This document shows, in pieces, positions 25,457-34,550 of a stretch of DNA of 64,000 nt (position 1 is the stretch's first letter; each line of letters starts with the position of its first letter). The DNA is from Blautia parvula (GTDB lineage Bacteria; Bacillota; Clostridia; Lachnospirales; Lachnospiraceae), in assembly GCF_020215665.1 (NCBI RefSeq), contig NZ_CP084061.1:4138501-4202500 (forward strand), written 5' to 3'. The notes beneath the pieces were generated by a model. It was given only the letters and a program-made list of their open reading frames with translations. It had not been told where the DNA came from and searched no databases. The position numbers were made by a program, and so were the translations under genes.

Positions 25457-26662
25457 ACGAAACTTCTGACACAACAGGTAATCAAAAACACCAACATGAA
25501 GCATCTGTACTCCTCCATATACATTGAGAACGGCATCTCACGTACAGAGCTTGCCAGGCGGACTCATCTAAGCAAGACCACTGTGTCCACACTGGTTGAC
25601 GAGCTGATCGAGAGGGACTTCATTGCCGACGAAGGTGCCTCCCACTCTGACTGTGTGGGCAGAAAACCCAACTGCCTGAAAGCCCGGACCAACCAGCATT
25701 TCGTCATTGTCATAAGCTGGGTAGACAACATTGCCGAGGCACATGTGGTGGACGTGGCAGGCACATCCGTGTACAGTACCAGGCTTACACTGAAAAAAGG
25801 GGAGTCTTATATCTCCTTATCCCAGACCTGCGTCTATAAGGACATTTTGTCCAAATACGATCCCCAGCGGATTCTGGGCATTTGTGTGGTGGTATCTGCC
25901 ATGATAGATGCAGTGCGCAATGAAATATACTCCACTACCCTGAGTCTCGGACCCGGAGGGAGCGGCAATCTGATCCATGATCTGAGCTTTGCTTTCCCTG
26001 AATATCCGGTAGCTCTTCTGGAGGACACCGCCTGCTATGCCTACGCCGAAAAAATATATACACAGGTTCGGGAAAAGAACTTTGCTTTTATCAATTTCGG
26101 AAGAGGCATCGGTGCCACTATATTTATAGAAGGAAACATGCTGGGCAAGGCCAGCGGTTCTGTCACCCAGTTCGGCCATTATTCCGTCAATCCCAGGGGG
26201 CCTTTATGTATATGCGGCAACCATGGCTGTCTGGAGGCCATGTTCTCCGAATCACAGATAAAAGCCCGTCTGGAGGAGTCAGGGAAGACAAGCTGTCTTC
26301 TTGGGCGTTCTGCCATCACATTTGAAGATTTAGGAAAGGCAGCACTCTACAAAGACCCTGCTGCCATTCACACTCTGCAGAAAATGTCCCGGGACCTGGC
26401 GCTCGCGCTCAGCAACCTGATCTGCATCGTGAACCCCGAGCTGATCATTCTGGGAGGAAAAGGGCAGCACCTGGGCACATTATTTTTGGAGGAGGTGCAG
26501 CATTCGCTGAGAGATGTGGGATTCCGAAGAATGGTGGATTTCTCAGGGGTGAGATATTCCCAGCTTCAGAGCGACGCCTACTTAAACGGTGCCATGAAAT
26601 ACTTTTTCGACACTTATTATTCCTTCCTGGAACCCAGGCCGCGTGCTTTTTATATCGGCTGA
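25457..26662 (+). CDS. ROK family transcriptional regulator, apparent ACG start
   Basis: About 401 residues. N-terminal winged helix (SRTELARRTHLSKTTVSTLV) then a ROK sugar-kinase-like domain with FINFGRGIGATIFI and the zinc motif CICGNHGCLEAM. The paralogue at 26878 begins MKLVNQQLIKNTNLKQLYNS; here the aligned codons read ACG-AAA-CTT-CTG-ACA-CAA-CAG, and a perfect AAAGGAGGTGA ribosome-binding site stands seven bases before that ACG. The first in-frame ATG (25496) has no ribosome-binding site and would cut the conserved start of the domain. Either translation begins at ACG or the start codon has been lost. Divergent from the sugar operon, so a likely repressor of it. Confidence 0.8.
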   Translation, partial: TKLLTQQVIKNTNMKHLYSSIYIENGISRTELARRTHLSKTTVSTLVDELIERDFIADEGASHSDCVGRKPNCLKARTNQHFVIVISWVDNIAEAHVVDVAGTSVYSTRLTLKKGESYISLSQTCVYKDILSKYDPQRILGICVVVSAMIDAVRNEIYSTTLSLGPGGSGNLIHDLSFAFPEYPVALLEDTACYAYAEKIYTQVREKNFAFINFGRGIGATIFIEGNMLGKASGSVTQFGHYSVNPRGPLCICGNHGCLEAMFSESQIKARLEESGKTSCLLGRSAITFEDLGKAALYKDPAAIHTLQKMSRDLALALSNLICIVNPELIILGGKGQHLGTLFLEEVQHSLRDVGFRRMVDFSGVRYSQLQSDAYLNGAMKYFFDTYYSFLEPRPRAFYIG

Positions 26663-26824
26663 AATACGCCTGCAGCCTATTTGGGCAGGTTTGCACGCCC
26701 CGGAAAAATGAATTTATTTGTGCCTTATGCCTTTTTGTGATATGTTTAAAGTAACGAAATTTTAAGGTCCGCAGTACTGCATCGGACATCTCTGCAGACC
26801 GCGGCAATGCACGTAACCAAAAGG

Positions 26825-26839
26825 GTAACGAATCGTTAC
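26825..26839. promoter_or_regulatory. Operator-like palindrome before the second ROK gene
   Basis: GTAACG-AAT-CGTTAC is a perfect inverted repeat 38 bases before the start of the ROK gene at 26878. Further GTAAC half-sites occur near 26752 and 26814. Position and spacing fit an autoregulatory operator. Confidence 0.5.
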
Positions 26840-26877
26840 TGCGATATCATAACAAAGCAAAGGAAAAGCAGGATATT

Positions 26878-28074
26878 ATGAAACTGGTCAATCAACAATT
26901 AATCAAAAATACCAATTTAAAACAATTGTACAATTCCATTTACCAGAATCCGGGCACTTCAAGAGCGCAGCTTTCCAAAGACTCTCATCTGAGCAAAACC
27001 GCTGTCTCCTCTCTGGTGGATGAATTAATTGCCCGGAAATTTGTATATGATTCCGGAACAGGCGGAAGCACGACTGTGGGGCGGAAGCCCAACAGCCTGC
27101 TTCTCCGCGCAGAGCAATACTATGTGGCAGTCCTCTGTCTGGAGGAGGACAGGCTGAATGCAGCCCTGGTGGATATTACAGGAGTATCTTCCCTGCCCAT
27201 GCAGATGGAAGCCTCCTCACCGGAAGCCTACATTCCCCTGTGCCGGGATTACATAGAACAGACTGTGCTCACTCGGATTCGGAAGGAACAGCTCCTTGGA
27301 ATCTGCATCGTTGTTCCCGCCATGATAGATCCGGACAAACGCGAGATCTTCGCCACTACCCTGAATCTTCCCGAAAAAGATTTTGTAGGAGAAATACAGC
27401 GGAATTTCTCAGATTTTTCCGTCAACATCCTGAATGATACAGCCTGCTTTGCTTACGCGGAAAAAGTCTACACACAGATTTCGGAAAAGGATTTTGCTTT
27501 TATCAATTTCGGCAAAGGAATCGGTGCCACACTCTTTATCCGAAACGAAATGTTGGGACATGCCTGCGCATCTTACACCCAGTTCGGACACTACTCTATT
27601 AACCCCAAAGGAAAATTGTGTTCCTGCGGAAACAGGGGATGTCTGGAACTGATGATCGGGGAGGGTTCCTTAAAGGACAGGATCGCCCAGACCGGAAGCA
27701 GCCCGGCCTTTAAAAAATCAACTGCTGTCACATACGCTGACCTGGGCCAGGCCAGTGTATATGGGGATGTGGTCTCCCGCAAGGTAATACGGGATATCGC
27801 AGATGAATTTTCCTTGGCACTGTGCAATCTGATCTGCATGGTGCACCCAAAGCTGATCATCATCGGAGGAAAAGGGAAGGACCTTGGCCCCGTATTTTTA
27901 CAGGAGATCCAGGAATGTCTGCGCACCACAGGATTCCGCCGCATGGTAGATTCCGTCAGCGTCCGTTACAGCCTTCTGGATTCCAGCGCCCTGTACAACG
28001 GTGCTATGAAGTATTTTTTTGATATTCACTATAATTTTACGCAGGAGATGGACGGATGCTTCTTCATCGGATAA
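26878..28074 (+). CDS. ROK family transcriptional regulator (second copy)
   Basis: 398 residues, with a winged helix (TSRAQLSKDSHLSKTAVSSL) and a ROK domain with FINFGKGIGATLFI and CSCGNRGCLELM. It is a tandem paralogue of the preceding gene, alike over its full length, including near-identical blocks such as FRRMVDSVSVRYS and NGAMKYFFD. ATG 26878 has AAAGGAAAAGCAGG upstream. The gene is followed 37 bases later by an oxidoreductase gene that is probably co-transcribed. Probably senses a sugar or sugar derivative of the neighbouring operon; effector unknown. Confidence 0.9.
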   Translation: MKLVNQQLIKNTNLKQLYNSIYQNPGTSRAQLSKDSHLSKTAVSSLVDELIARKFVYDSGTGGSTTVGRKPNSLLLRAEQYYVAVLCLEEDRLNAALVDITGVSSLPMQMEASSPEAYIPLCRDYIEQTVLTRIRKEQLLGICIVVPAMIDPDKREIFATTLNLPEKDFVGEIQRNFSDFSVNILNDTACFAYAEKVYTQISEKDFAFINFGKGIGATLFIRNEMLGHACASYTQFGHYSINPKGKLCSCGNRGCLELMIGEGSLKDRIAQTGSSPAFKKSTAVTYADLGQASVYGDVVSRKVIRDIADEFSLALCNLICMVHPKLIIIGGKGKDLGPVFLQEIQECLRTTGFRRMVDSVSVRYSLLDSSALYNGAMKYFFDIHYNFTQEMDGCFFIG

Positions 28075-28111
28075 AAATCCGCTGTCTTCTCATATAAAAC
28101 GGAGGTATGAA

Positions 28112-29167
28112 ATGAAAAAACTCAGAGCTGCAATTATGGGCTGCGGCAGAATTTCCGTCTGCTACGAGGACGCCTTTAACCGTCTCTCTGATCAAGTGGA
28201 GCTTGTATGCGCCATAGATATTGACGAGGAAAAAGCAAAGGCTTTTGCAGAGAAATTTAACTGCCATTACTGTACTGACCTGGAGACTGCCCTCCAGTAT
28301 GATATTGATGTCATCCACCTGTGCCTTCCCCATTATCTGCACCCGGTCATGGCAGTAAAGGCCATGGAGGCCGGACTTCATGTGCTGACAGAAAAGCCGG
28401 TGGCTGTCTCCCTGCAGGACGCAGACAGGATGATGGAGGCACAGCAGCGCACCGGCAAAAAGCTCGGCGTTATATTCCAGACCCGGTATACCAAAAGTGT
28501 GGAAAAGCTGAAAGCACTCATGGACGCCGGATATTTCGGACGCATCCTCTCTGCCCGCTCCTATCTCACCTGGAACCGCCCGCACACTTATTATGAAGGA
28601 AGTGACTGGAAAGGCACCTGGGACAGAGAAGGCGGCGGCGTACTCATAGACCAGGCCATACACAGTATGGACCGGGTGCGCTATATGCTGGGAAGTGACA
28701 TTGAATGGATTGAAGGCAGCGTACATAACCACTGCCACGATACCGTGCATGTGGAGGATGCCGCGGAAGCTGCCATACAGTTTAAAAACGGCTGCATCTA
28801 CAACCTCTATGCCTGCAATTCCTACGCCTCAGACGCCCCCATCACCATTGAATTTCAGGGAGAAAAGGGACGCTGTGGCCTGATTCAGGATATGGGCTTC
28901 TATGAGGCTGACGGATGCTACACAGAGATTCGGAACACCTATGAGACAACCAATGTGGGACCGGATTACTGGGGCAGCAGCCACCACCTGCAGCTCAGGG
29001 ATTTTTATGATTCCATACTCTATGACCGTCCGGTTACCATAGACGCCATGGAGGGAAGGAAAACGCTGGAAATGGTAAAGGGAATCTATCTGTCCTCCCT
29101 GGAACGGAAACGGATCTATCTTCCGTTTGAAGATGTGTGTTATAAAGATTTGAATACACCAAAATAA
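28112..29167 (+). CDS. Gfo/Idh/MocA family oxidoreductase (second)
   Basis: 351 residues from ATG 28112, six bases after GGAGG; an in-frame ATG at 28019 lies inside the ROK gene. Rossmann start AAIMGCGRISVCYEDAF, EKPV motif in HVLTEKPVAVSLQDAD, and IDQAIHSMDRVRYMLG in the substrate domain. It is only a distant relative of the enzyme at 23961. Downstream of the second ROK regulator, probably one transcript. Likely a sugar or polyol dehydrogenase in the same pathway as the divergent operon. Confidence 0.9.
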   Translation: MKKLRAAIMGCGRISVCYEDAFNRLSDQVELVCAIDIDEEKAKAFAEKFNCHYCTDLETALQYDIDVIHLCLPHYLHPVMAVKAMEAGLHVLTEKPVAVSLQDADRMMEAQQRTGKKLGVIFQTRYTKSVEKLKALMDAGYFGRILSARSYLTWNRPHTYYEGSDWKGTWDREGGGVLIDQAIHSMDRVRYMLGSDIEWIEGSVHNHCHDTVHVEDAAEAAIQFKNGCIYNLYACNSYASDAPITIEFQGEKGRCGLIQDMGFYEADGCYTEIRNTYETTNVGPDYWGSSHHLQLRDFYDSILYDRPVTIDAMEGRKTLEMVKGIYLSSLERKRIYLPFEDVCYKDLNTPK

Positions 29168-29194
29168 TTACAATCCGGCAGGCCGGACTCAATT

Positions 29195-29218
29195 ACCGGG
29201 GATTTTTACATCCCCGGT
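29195..29218. terminator. Bidirectional terminator
   Basis: ACCGGGGAT and ATCCCCGGT around a six-base loop, followed rightward by AGTTTTACT. It separates the oxidoreductase gene from the convergent nuclease gene. Confidence 0.85.
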
Positions 29219-29222
29219 AGTT

Positions 29223-30056
29223 TTACTGTATAATTTCCCTGACTTTTTCCACCGGTATTCCGCAGATTTTTGCAATCGCCTCCGGGGTCTCCCCCTGCAT
29301 ATACAGCTTAAACACCTGACGGGTCCTTTCCTCCCCTCTTTCCTCCCCTCTTCTTTCCGCACTGCTTATCTGCGAGTTATAATCCCTCAAAGCCTTATCC
29401 CTGGCCTCATACTCCAGCCTCTTCTTTTCATCCGCACTCATAGTCTTCAGTGTATTATATGCTTCATTGAGATATTCGTTTGCTTTTGCCACGCGCTCAA
29501 ACTCCTCTCTGCTTTTTCCACTGAAGAACTTCATCCACAAAATGACATCCTCCCCTGTACGCACTTCCTTAGGCAGCTTTTTCAGCTCCAGAATCTGAAT
29601 CTCCATCTTATCCGTATATACTTTTCCCGTCTTATCATCTCGAAAATGAATGGTTCTGTAGCACTCATCATCATCCGGAAAATGTATAAAATCCAGAATA
29701 CTTACGTGGATACACTTCTGCAGCTTTTTATATGGTTCTCCCTTTTTTATCTGGCTCGTAAACATTCTTCCCATATAAAATAAAACACGCTCGTCCCAGT
29801 ATTCAAAGTATTTGACCTGCATTTCTATGTTCATCCTGGTCCCGTCCGCAAGCAGCACATGGACATCCAGAATTCCCAGCTTATCATCCGGCCAGTCACC
29901 TCCAAGAGATGCCTCAAGAAGTGTTGTCTCCTCTATCTCCTCCGGAGGGATGCCTATAAGCGCAGCGACAAACCCTTTTCGCACTATACAGTTTTTCATC
30001 AGTTCTGTAAAACAAAAATCCACAGTGGGCAGCATTATGAAATTGTCAGTTTCCAT
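29223..30056 (-). CDS. Rpn family recombination-promoting nuclease (PD-(D/E)XK)
   Basis: 277 residues from ATG 30056, with GGAAAGGAG upstream; an upstream in-frame start at 30182 has none. Opens MLPTVDFCFTELMKN, then the nuclease core GILDVHVLLADGTRMNIEMQV, where Asp and Glu-x-Gln match the PD-(D/E)XK metal site, and YWDERVLFYMGRMF. The C-terminus has repeated GEERGEER-like residues and a short helix-turn-helix-like end (TPEAIAKICGIPVEKVREII). Such genes occur in many copies in gut Firmicutes and are called transposase-like although Rpn proteins are nucleases. No link to the sugar genes is evident. Confidence 0.85.
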   Translation of the reverse strand: METDNFIMLPTVDFCFTELMKNCIVRKGFVAALIGIPPEEIEETTLLEASLGGDWPDDKLGILDVHVLLADGTRMNIEMQVKYFEYWDERVLFYMGRMFTSQIKKGEPYKKLQKCIHVSILDFIHFPDDDECYRTIHFRDDKTGKVYTDKMEIQILELKKLPKEVRTGEDVILWMKFFSGKSREEFERVAKANEYLNEAYNTLKTMSADEKKRLEYEARDKALRDYNSQISSAERRGEERGEERTRQVFKLYMQGETPEAIAKICGIPVEKVREIIQ

Positions 30057-30401
30057 AGATTCTCCTTTCCTGAACAGAATATACCTGATGCAGGAAAAAA
30101 TCTCTCTGTGATTTGCCTTTATTGTATCATAACTTATCAGGCTGTAAAAGACAGTAATTCTTTCCCGGACAAAATCAGCCATATCTGCTCTGTCGGCTAT
30201 ATACTTTTAAACAATGGAGTTTCACGGCGAAATGCCGATTAGAAATTAAAGAGCGAACGCTCATTGATATCTTTAATCAGAAGTGTATCACAACCCACCC
30301 CAAATAACAATTAGACAATACGACGAAATTCAAATCATGAGAAAAGGCAGTACAGCCCTGCGCCGCACCGCCTTCCTTTTCTCTCTCAATACACAAGAAG
30401 T
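30057..30401. other. Intergenic region, no gene
   Basis: Holds only the weak leftward hairpin at 30339-30381 behind the glucosidase gene (GAGAAAAGG arms). No promoter or coding sequence could be supported; the start of the nuclease gene has no clear promoter. Confidence 0.5.
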
Positions 30402-32060
30402 TTACATAACATACACAGCCGCCTCATACGGCCGCATCATACGCTCCTCCAGCGCTTCCTCTCCCTTATAATTATCAATCACAAGCACAGCCTTACCTGC
30501 ATCCAGCCCCTCAGGCATATGGAAAGGAACTTCATTCTCCGTGAAATTCAGCACCACGAACATCTTTTTGCCTTCATAATTTCTTTCATATATATAAAGA
30601 CTCTCATTCTCAGGCTCATATTCCCTGAAATCTCCGTACACAGCAACCTCATTTGCCTTCCGCATCTGAATCAGCCTTTTCATATAATAGAAAATAGAAT
30701 CCCGGTCTTCCAGCGCTTCCTTCACATTGATATCCTTGTAATTGGGATTCACCTTCAGCCACGGTGTTCCCGTGGTAAATCCGGCATTCTCGCTGTCATC
30801 CCACTGCATGGGAGTCCTTGCATTATCGCGGGAACGGAACCTGATGGCATCCAGCAGAACCTCCGGGTCCGCGCTGCCGTTAATGACACGCTCTTTCCAG
30901 AGATTTTTTACCTCTATGTCATTGTAATCCTCAATGGAATCAAAATGCACATTTGTCATTCCGATTTCCTCGCCCTGATAAATATACGGGGTTCCCTGCA
31001 TGGTCAGAAGCATAGTGTACAGCATTTTTTGGCTTTCTTTGCGGTACTGCCCGTCATTTCCCCTGCGGGACACGGTTCTTGGCTGGTCATGGTTGGTCCA
31101 GTACAAACTGTTCCATGCCTTATCCTGGAGAACCGTCTGCCATTTGCTGAAGCATGCCTTTAATTCCGGCAGCGGCACTTTCCGATAACTGTAACGCTCA
31201 GGTCCGCAGTCCAGCGTGTTCTGTTCAAACTGGAAAACCATATTAAGCTCTGTACCCTCATTATTGGCATAGCGCAGGGCATGTTCCAGGGGGACATCCG
31301 GTGTCTCGCCCACTGTCATGATATCATACTTTGATAAAACTTCCCTGTTCATCTCCTGCAGAAATTCATGGATTCTTGGTCCGTCCTGGAAATGCTCTGT
31401 TCCGGTGATCTCTGCCGGTTTTCCATCCGGAAGACCCGGTGTCTTCGAGAACAGACTCACAACATCCATACGGAAGCCGTCACATCCCATATCCAGCCAG
31501 AATTTCATCATATCATAAATCTCACCGCGCAGTTTCGGGTTCTCCCAGTTCAGATCCGGCTGCTTCTTTGAAAACAGGTGCAGATAATACTGGTCTGTGG
31601 TCTTATCATACTCCCACGCGGGACCGTAGAAATAGGAGGTCCAGTTGTTGGGCTCTCTTCCATCCCTGCCGTCTCTCCAGATATAATAATCCCTGTACGG
31701 GTTATCCCTGGATTTCCTGGATTCCGCAAACCACTGATGTTCATCTGAAGAATGGTTCACAACAAGATCCATCACCAGCTTCATGCCCCTCTCATGGATG
31801 CCTGTAAGCATTTCCTTAAAATCATCCATGGTTCCGAACTCATCCATAATATCCCTGTAATCAGAGATATCATATCCATTGTCATCATTGGGCGATTTGT
31901 AACATGGAGACATCCAGATAACGTCAATCCCCAGGTCTTTCAGATAATCCAGCCTGCTGATCACGCCCTGCAGGTCCCCGATTCCGTCTCCGTTGGAATC
32001 CATAAAACTTCTGGGATATATCTGGTAAACAACCGCCTCTTTCCACCATGCTTTATTCAT
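30402..32060 (-). CDS. malL: Oligo-1,6-glucosidase (GH13)
   Basis: 552 residues, full length. Cytoplasmic hydrolysis of alpha-1,6 (and some alpha-1,4) linkages in isomalto-oligosaccharides. Visible: calcium-type loop DSNGDGIGDL at 21-30, nucleophile Asp199 in GFRMDVV, general acid Glu252 in VGETPD, and Asp325 in TNHDQPR. The residue after the nucleophile is Val200, which in characterised family members goes with isomaltase-type rather than maltase-type preference. ATG 32060 has GAGAGGAG upstream. Divergent from a LacI regulator whose candidate operators flank both promoters. Symbol is by similarity in family and size. Confidence 0.9.
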   Translation of the reverse strand: MNKAWWKEAVVYQIYPRSFMDSNGDGIGDLQGVISRLDYLKDLGIDVIWMSPCYKSPNDDNGYDISDYRDIMDEFGTMDDFKEMLTGIHERGMKLVMDLVVNHSSDEHQWFAESRKSRDNPYRDYYIWRDGRDGREPNNWTSYFYGPAWEYDKTTDQYYLHLFSKKQPDLNWENPKLRGEIYDMMKFWLDMGCDGFRMDVVSLFSKTPGLPDGKPAEITGTEHFQDGPRIHEFLQEMNREVLSKYDIMTVGETPDVPLEHALRYANNEGTELNMVFQFEQNTLDCGPERYSYRKVPLPELKACFSKWQTVLQDKAWNSLYWTNHDQPRTVSRRGNDGQYRKESQKMLYTMLLTMQGTPYIYQGEEIGMTNVHFDSIEDYNDIEVKNLWKERVINGSADPEVLLDAIRFRSRDNARTPMQWDDSENAGFTTGTPWLKVNPNYKDINVKEALEDRDSIFYYMKRLIQMRKANEVAVYGDFREYEPENESLYIYERNYEGKKMFVVLNFTENEVPFHMPEGLDAGKAVLVIDNYKGEEALEERMMRPYEAAVYVM

Positions 32061-32139
32061 GCTGTTCTCCTCTCAAATCAAATAAGAAGTGTCGGTATAA
32101 CCACTACAACTGTGACCGCCGCCAATGTTGTGCAGCACC

Positions 32140-32156
32140 TCTATTGTTATAATAGA
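32140..32156. promoter_or_regulatory. Candidate LacI-type operator 1
   Basis: TCTATT-GTTAT-AATAGA, a perfect 6-base inverted repeat 80 bases before the glucosidase start, overlapping a leftward TATTAT. Confidence 0.5.
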
Positions 32157-32350
32157 AATTAGCACAATCCCCATTATCTGTAAATAAGTTTTACGCAAAA
32201 CCATCACGATACATAATTTATATACAGTTTTTTATACATTCTACACATAATTTCCCCTTATATAATCTTTAAATTACACATTCCCGTTTTTTATTTATCT
32301 GACAAATAAATGAACTTTCTGACACCCTCTTGCAATTCTGATTATTTCTG

Positions 32351-32364
32351 CTATTCTATAATAG
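32351..32364. promoter_or_regulatory. Candidate LacI-type operator 2
   Basis: CTATT-CTAT-AATAG resembles operator 1 and overlaps a rightward TATAAT 66 bases before the LacI-type start. Confidence 0.5.
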
Positions 32365-32427
32365 AAGTAAAATACAATACTTTCCTGTAACAGACAGCGC
32401 AGGCTGTCCGAATTTGGGGGTAACCGG

Positions 32428-33453
32428 ATGATAACGATAAAAGAAATAGCAAATATGATGAATGTCAGCCCAACCACGGTTGCCAACGTGATCCACGGCC
32501 GCACCAGCAAGGTGTCAAAAGAGAATGTGGAACGTATCCAGCAGGCCCTGAAGGAGCACAATTACGTGCCCAAGATGGGGCTGGAAGCTCTGACAAAAGG
32601 CAAGACCAGGCTGATCATTGTGGTGATCCATACCACAAAACGCTACACCCAGACCACCGTTGGTGATCCGTTCTACAGTCAGACCATCGGTGTGCTGGAG
32701 GAAAAGATACGGAGGGCCGGCTACTATATGATGCTGTATATAGACCGGAACCTTGACAATATTTTCAAGACAGCACTTTCCTGGAACGTGGCAGGGATCA
32801 TTGCTGTGACACTGTCCAAGACCAACTATGACAAGCTGTGTTCTCTGGTGGACTGCCCGGTGGTGGGAATCGACACTTTTATGGAAGATACCGCCTCACT
32901 GCCCGACCAGGGGTATCATGTCACCCTGGATGACATCAGCGCGGGGAAGCAGATGGTAAACTATCTTATTAACACAGGTTTTTCCAATATAATCGTAATC
33001 TCAGATGCCAAGATAGGCTCCTCTGCTCTGAGAACTGCAGGTGCCAAAGCTGCTCTGAAGGAGCACGGCATAAGCACTGAAAAACAATGGCACATGGTAC
33101 TGGACACACAGAAGAGACGCAGAGACAGCCAGTACAATTCCCTCCTGGCGCTGGCAGGAAAAAAATATGTACTGTTCTGCACAGCAGATCAGCTTGCCTT
33201 TGAGGTGATCGGCTATCTGAACGAACACGGCTGCCATGTTCCCCACGATATCTCTGTGTGCGGATTCGACGACAACCCTTATGCGGAGTTCTGTATCCCC
33301 AAGCTGACCACCATGCATCAGGACATTGCCAGAAAGGGAGAACTGGCCTCAGATCTCTTGTTCCGGCTGCTGTCCGGAGAGAAGGTGGAGGAGAAGGCAA
33401 TCCGCCTTCCCGTGGAGCTGGTAGTGCGGAAAAGTGTCTTTCCGCCGGATTGA
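32428..33453 (+). CDS. LacI family transcriptional regulator
   Basis: 341 residues. The N-terminal LacI helix-turn-helix reads TIKEIANMMNVSPTTVANVI with the hinge KVSKENVERIQQALKEHNYV, followed by a periplasmic-binding-protein-like effector domain (ISVCGFDDNPYAEFCIPKLT near the end). ATG 32428 follows GGGGGT. It diverges from the oligo-1,6-glucosidase gene and probably represses it, with an isomalto- or malto-oligosaccharide as likely inducer (inference). A terminator follows. Confidence 0.9.
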   Translation: MITIKEIANMMNVSPTTVANVIHGRTSKVSKENVERIQQALKEHNYVPKMGLEALTKGKTRLIIVVIHTTKRYTQTTVGDPFYSQTIGVLEEKIRRAGYYMMLYIDRNLDNIFKTALSWNVAGIIAVTLSKTNYDKLCSLVDCPVVGIDTFMEDTASLPDQGYHVTLDDISAGKQMVNYLINTGFSNIIVISDAKIGSSALRTAGAKAALKEHGISTEKQWHMVLDTQKRRRDSQYNSLLALAGKKYVLFCTADQLAFEVIGYLNEHGCHVPHDISVCGFDDNPYAEFCIPKLTTMHQDIARKGELASDLLFRLLSGEKVEEKAIRLPVELVVRKSVFPPD

Positions 33454-33472
33454 CAATTTTTTAACCATTTAG

Positions 33473-33516
33473 AATGCGGCAGATTCAGGTATTTTCCTGT
33501 TTTACCGCATTTTTTA
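33473..33516 (+). terminator. Terminator of the LacI gene
   Basis: ATGCGG (33474-33479) and CCGCAT (33505-33510) enclose an inner CAGG/CCTG pair and are followed by TTTTTTAT. Confidence 0.65.
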
Positions 33517-33530
33517 TAGGTTTTCCCTCT

Positions 33531-33547
33531 TCCTACACTTTGTAGGA
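33531..33547. promoter_or_regulatory. Candidate PucR-type operator, copy 1
   Basis: TCCTACA-CTT-TGTAGGA, a perfect 7-3-7 inverted repeat ending 31 bases before the -35 box of the methyltransferase promoter. The same motif recurs at 43771. Position suits an activator site. Confidence 0.6.
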
Positions 33548-33578
33548 AAACCTTTGAAAAATCCCCCCTTTTTGCGGC

Positions 33579-33606
33579 TTGTACTTTCTTCGCATTTTGG
33601 TACAAT
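33579..33606 (+). promoter_or_regulatory. Promoter of the methyltransferase/corrinoid operon
   Basis: TTGTAC (33579-33584), 16-base spacer, TACAAT (33601-33606), 34 bases before the start codon. Confidence 0.65.
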
Positions 33607-33639
33607 AGAGTTATAAATTTGTACAGGAGGTTTTGCAAA

Positions 33640-34458
33640 ATGATAATCATTGGGGAAAAAATCAACGGCTCCATACCGGCAGTTGCAAAAGCCATCGCTG
33701 AGAGAGATGCGGAGTTCATCAAAGACCGCGCCAGAAAACAGGCCGCTGCCAATGCCACCTACATAGACTGCTGTGCTTCCGTTCCGGAAGAGATTGAGGT
33801 TGAAACTTTAAAATGGATGATCGAATGCATCCAGGAAGTTACAGATCTTCCGATTTCCGTGGACAGTCCCAGTACCGCAGTTTTAAAAGAAGCTTATAAG
33901 TTCTGTAAGAGACCGGGTATCTTCAACTCCGTATCAGGAGAAGGTGATAAAATCGACACTATATTCCCGATCATGGCAATGGAAGAGAACAAAGACTGGG
34001 AAGTCATTGCACTTTTAAGTGATGATACAGGAATCCCCAAATCCGCAGCTGATCGTCTCCGTGTATTTGACAATATTATGGCAAAGGCAAAAGAATACAA
34101 CATCAATCCAAACCGTCTTCACATAGACCCCCTGGTAGAGATGCTGTGTACTTCCGAGGACGGTATCGCCATGAACATCGAGGTAATCGAAACTGTTCGC
34201 AAACAGTACCCGACGATTCATATTACTGCTGCTATCAGCAACATTTCCTTCAATCTGCCGGTTCGTAAGCTGATCAACTACGGCTTTATGATCCTGGCTA
34301 TGAACGCAGGACTTGACAGTGCCATCATGGACCCCACGAACCGAGATATGCTGGGTCTTGTATATGCTACAGAGGCACTTATGGGCGAAGATGATTTCTG
34401 TATGGAATACATCGGTGCTTACCGTGAAGGACTGATCGGACCTGCTCCGAAGAATTAA
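33640..34458 (+). CDS. Methyltetrahydrofolate:corrinoid methyltransferase (pterin-binding, MT-II type)
   Basis: 272 residues of the dihydropteroate-synthase-like TIM barrel: IIIGEKINGSIPAVAKAI, the PISVDSPS strand, FNSVSGEGDKID and HIDPLVEMLCTS, as in AcsE/MtrH-type enzymes. Moves a methyl group between a corrinoid protein and tetrahydrofolate, the step that feeds the Wood-Ljungdahl pathway in acetogens. ATG 33640 follows AGGAGG; a TTG at 33619 lies before that site and is not used. First gene of an operon with the corrinoid protein at 34551. Confidence 0.9.
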   Translation: MIIIGEKINGSIPAVAKAIAERDAEFIKDRARKQAAANATYIDCCASVPEEIEVETLKWMIECIQEVTDLPISVDSPSTAVLKEAYKFCKRPGIFNSVSGEGDKIDTIFPIMAMEENKDWEVIALLSDDTGIPKSAADRLRVFDNIMAKAKEYNINPNRLHIDPLVEMLCTSEDGIAMNIEVIETVRKQYPTIHITAAISNISFNLPVRKLINYGFMILAMNAGLDSAIMDPTNRDMLGLVYATEALMGEDDFCMEYIGAYREGLIGPAPKN

Positions 34459-34550
34459 CATTTATGGTGTTCGTGTTGAGGAATGGAATTACTGAAAAGG
34501 GAAATAAAAAACTATAAAATATATTTTTTAAGAAATGGGAGGAATTTATT

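Larger units (their letters stand above)
32061..32427. other. Divergent regulatory region, glucosidase and LacI genes
   Basis: AT-rich and non-coding. Contains two similar inverted repeats (32140-32156 and 32351-32364), one near each gene start, both overlapping -10-like TATAAT/TATTAT sequences. Good -35 boxes were not found. Confidence 0.55.
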
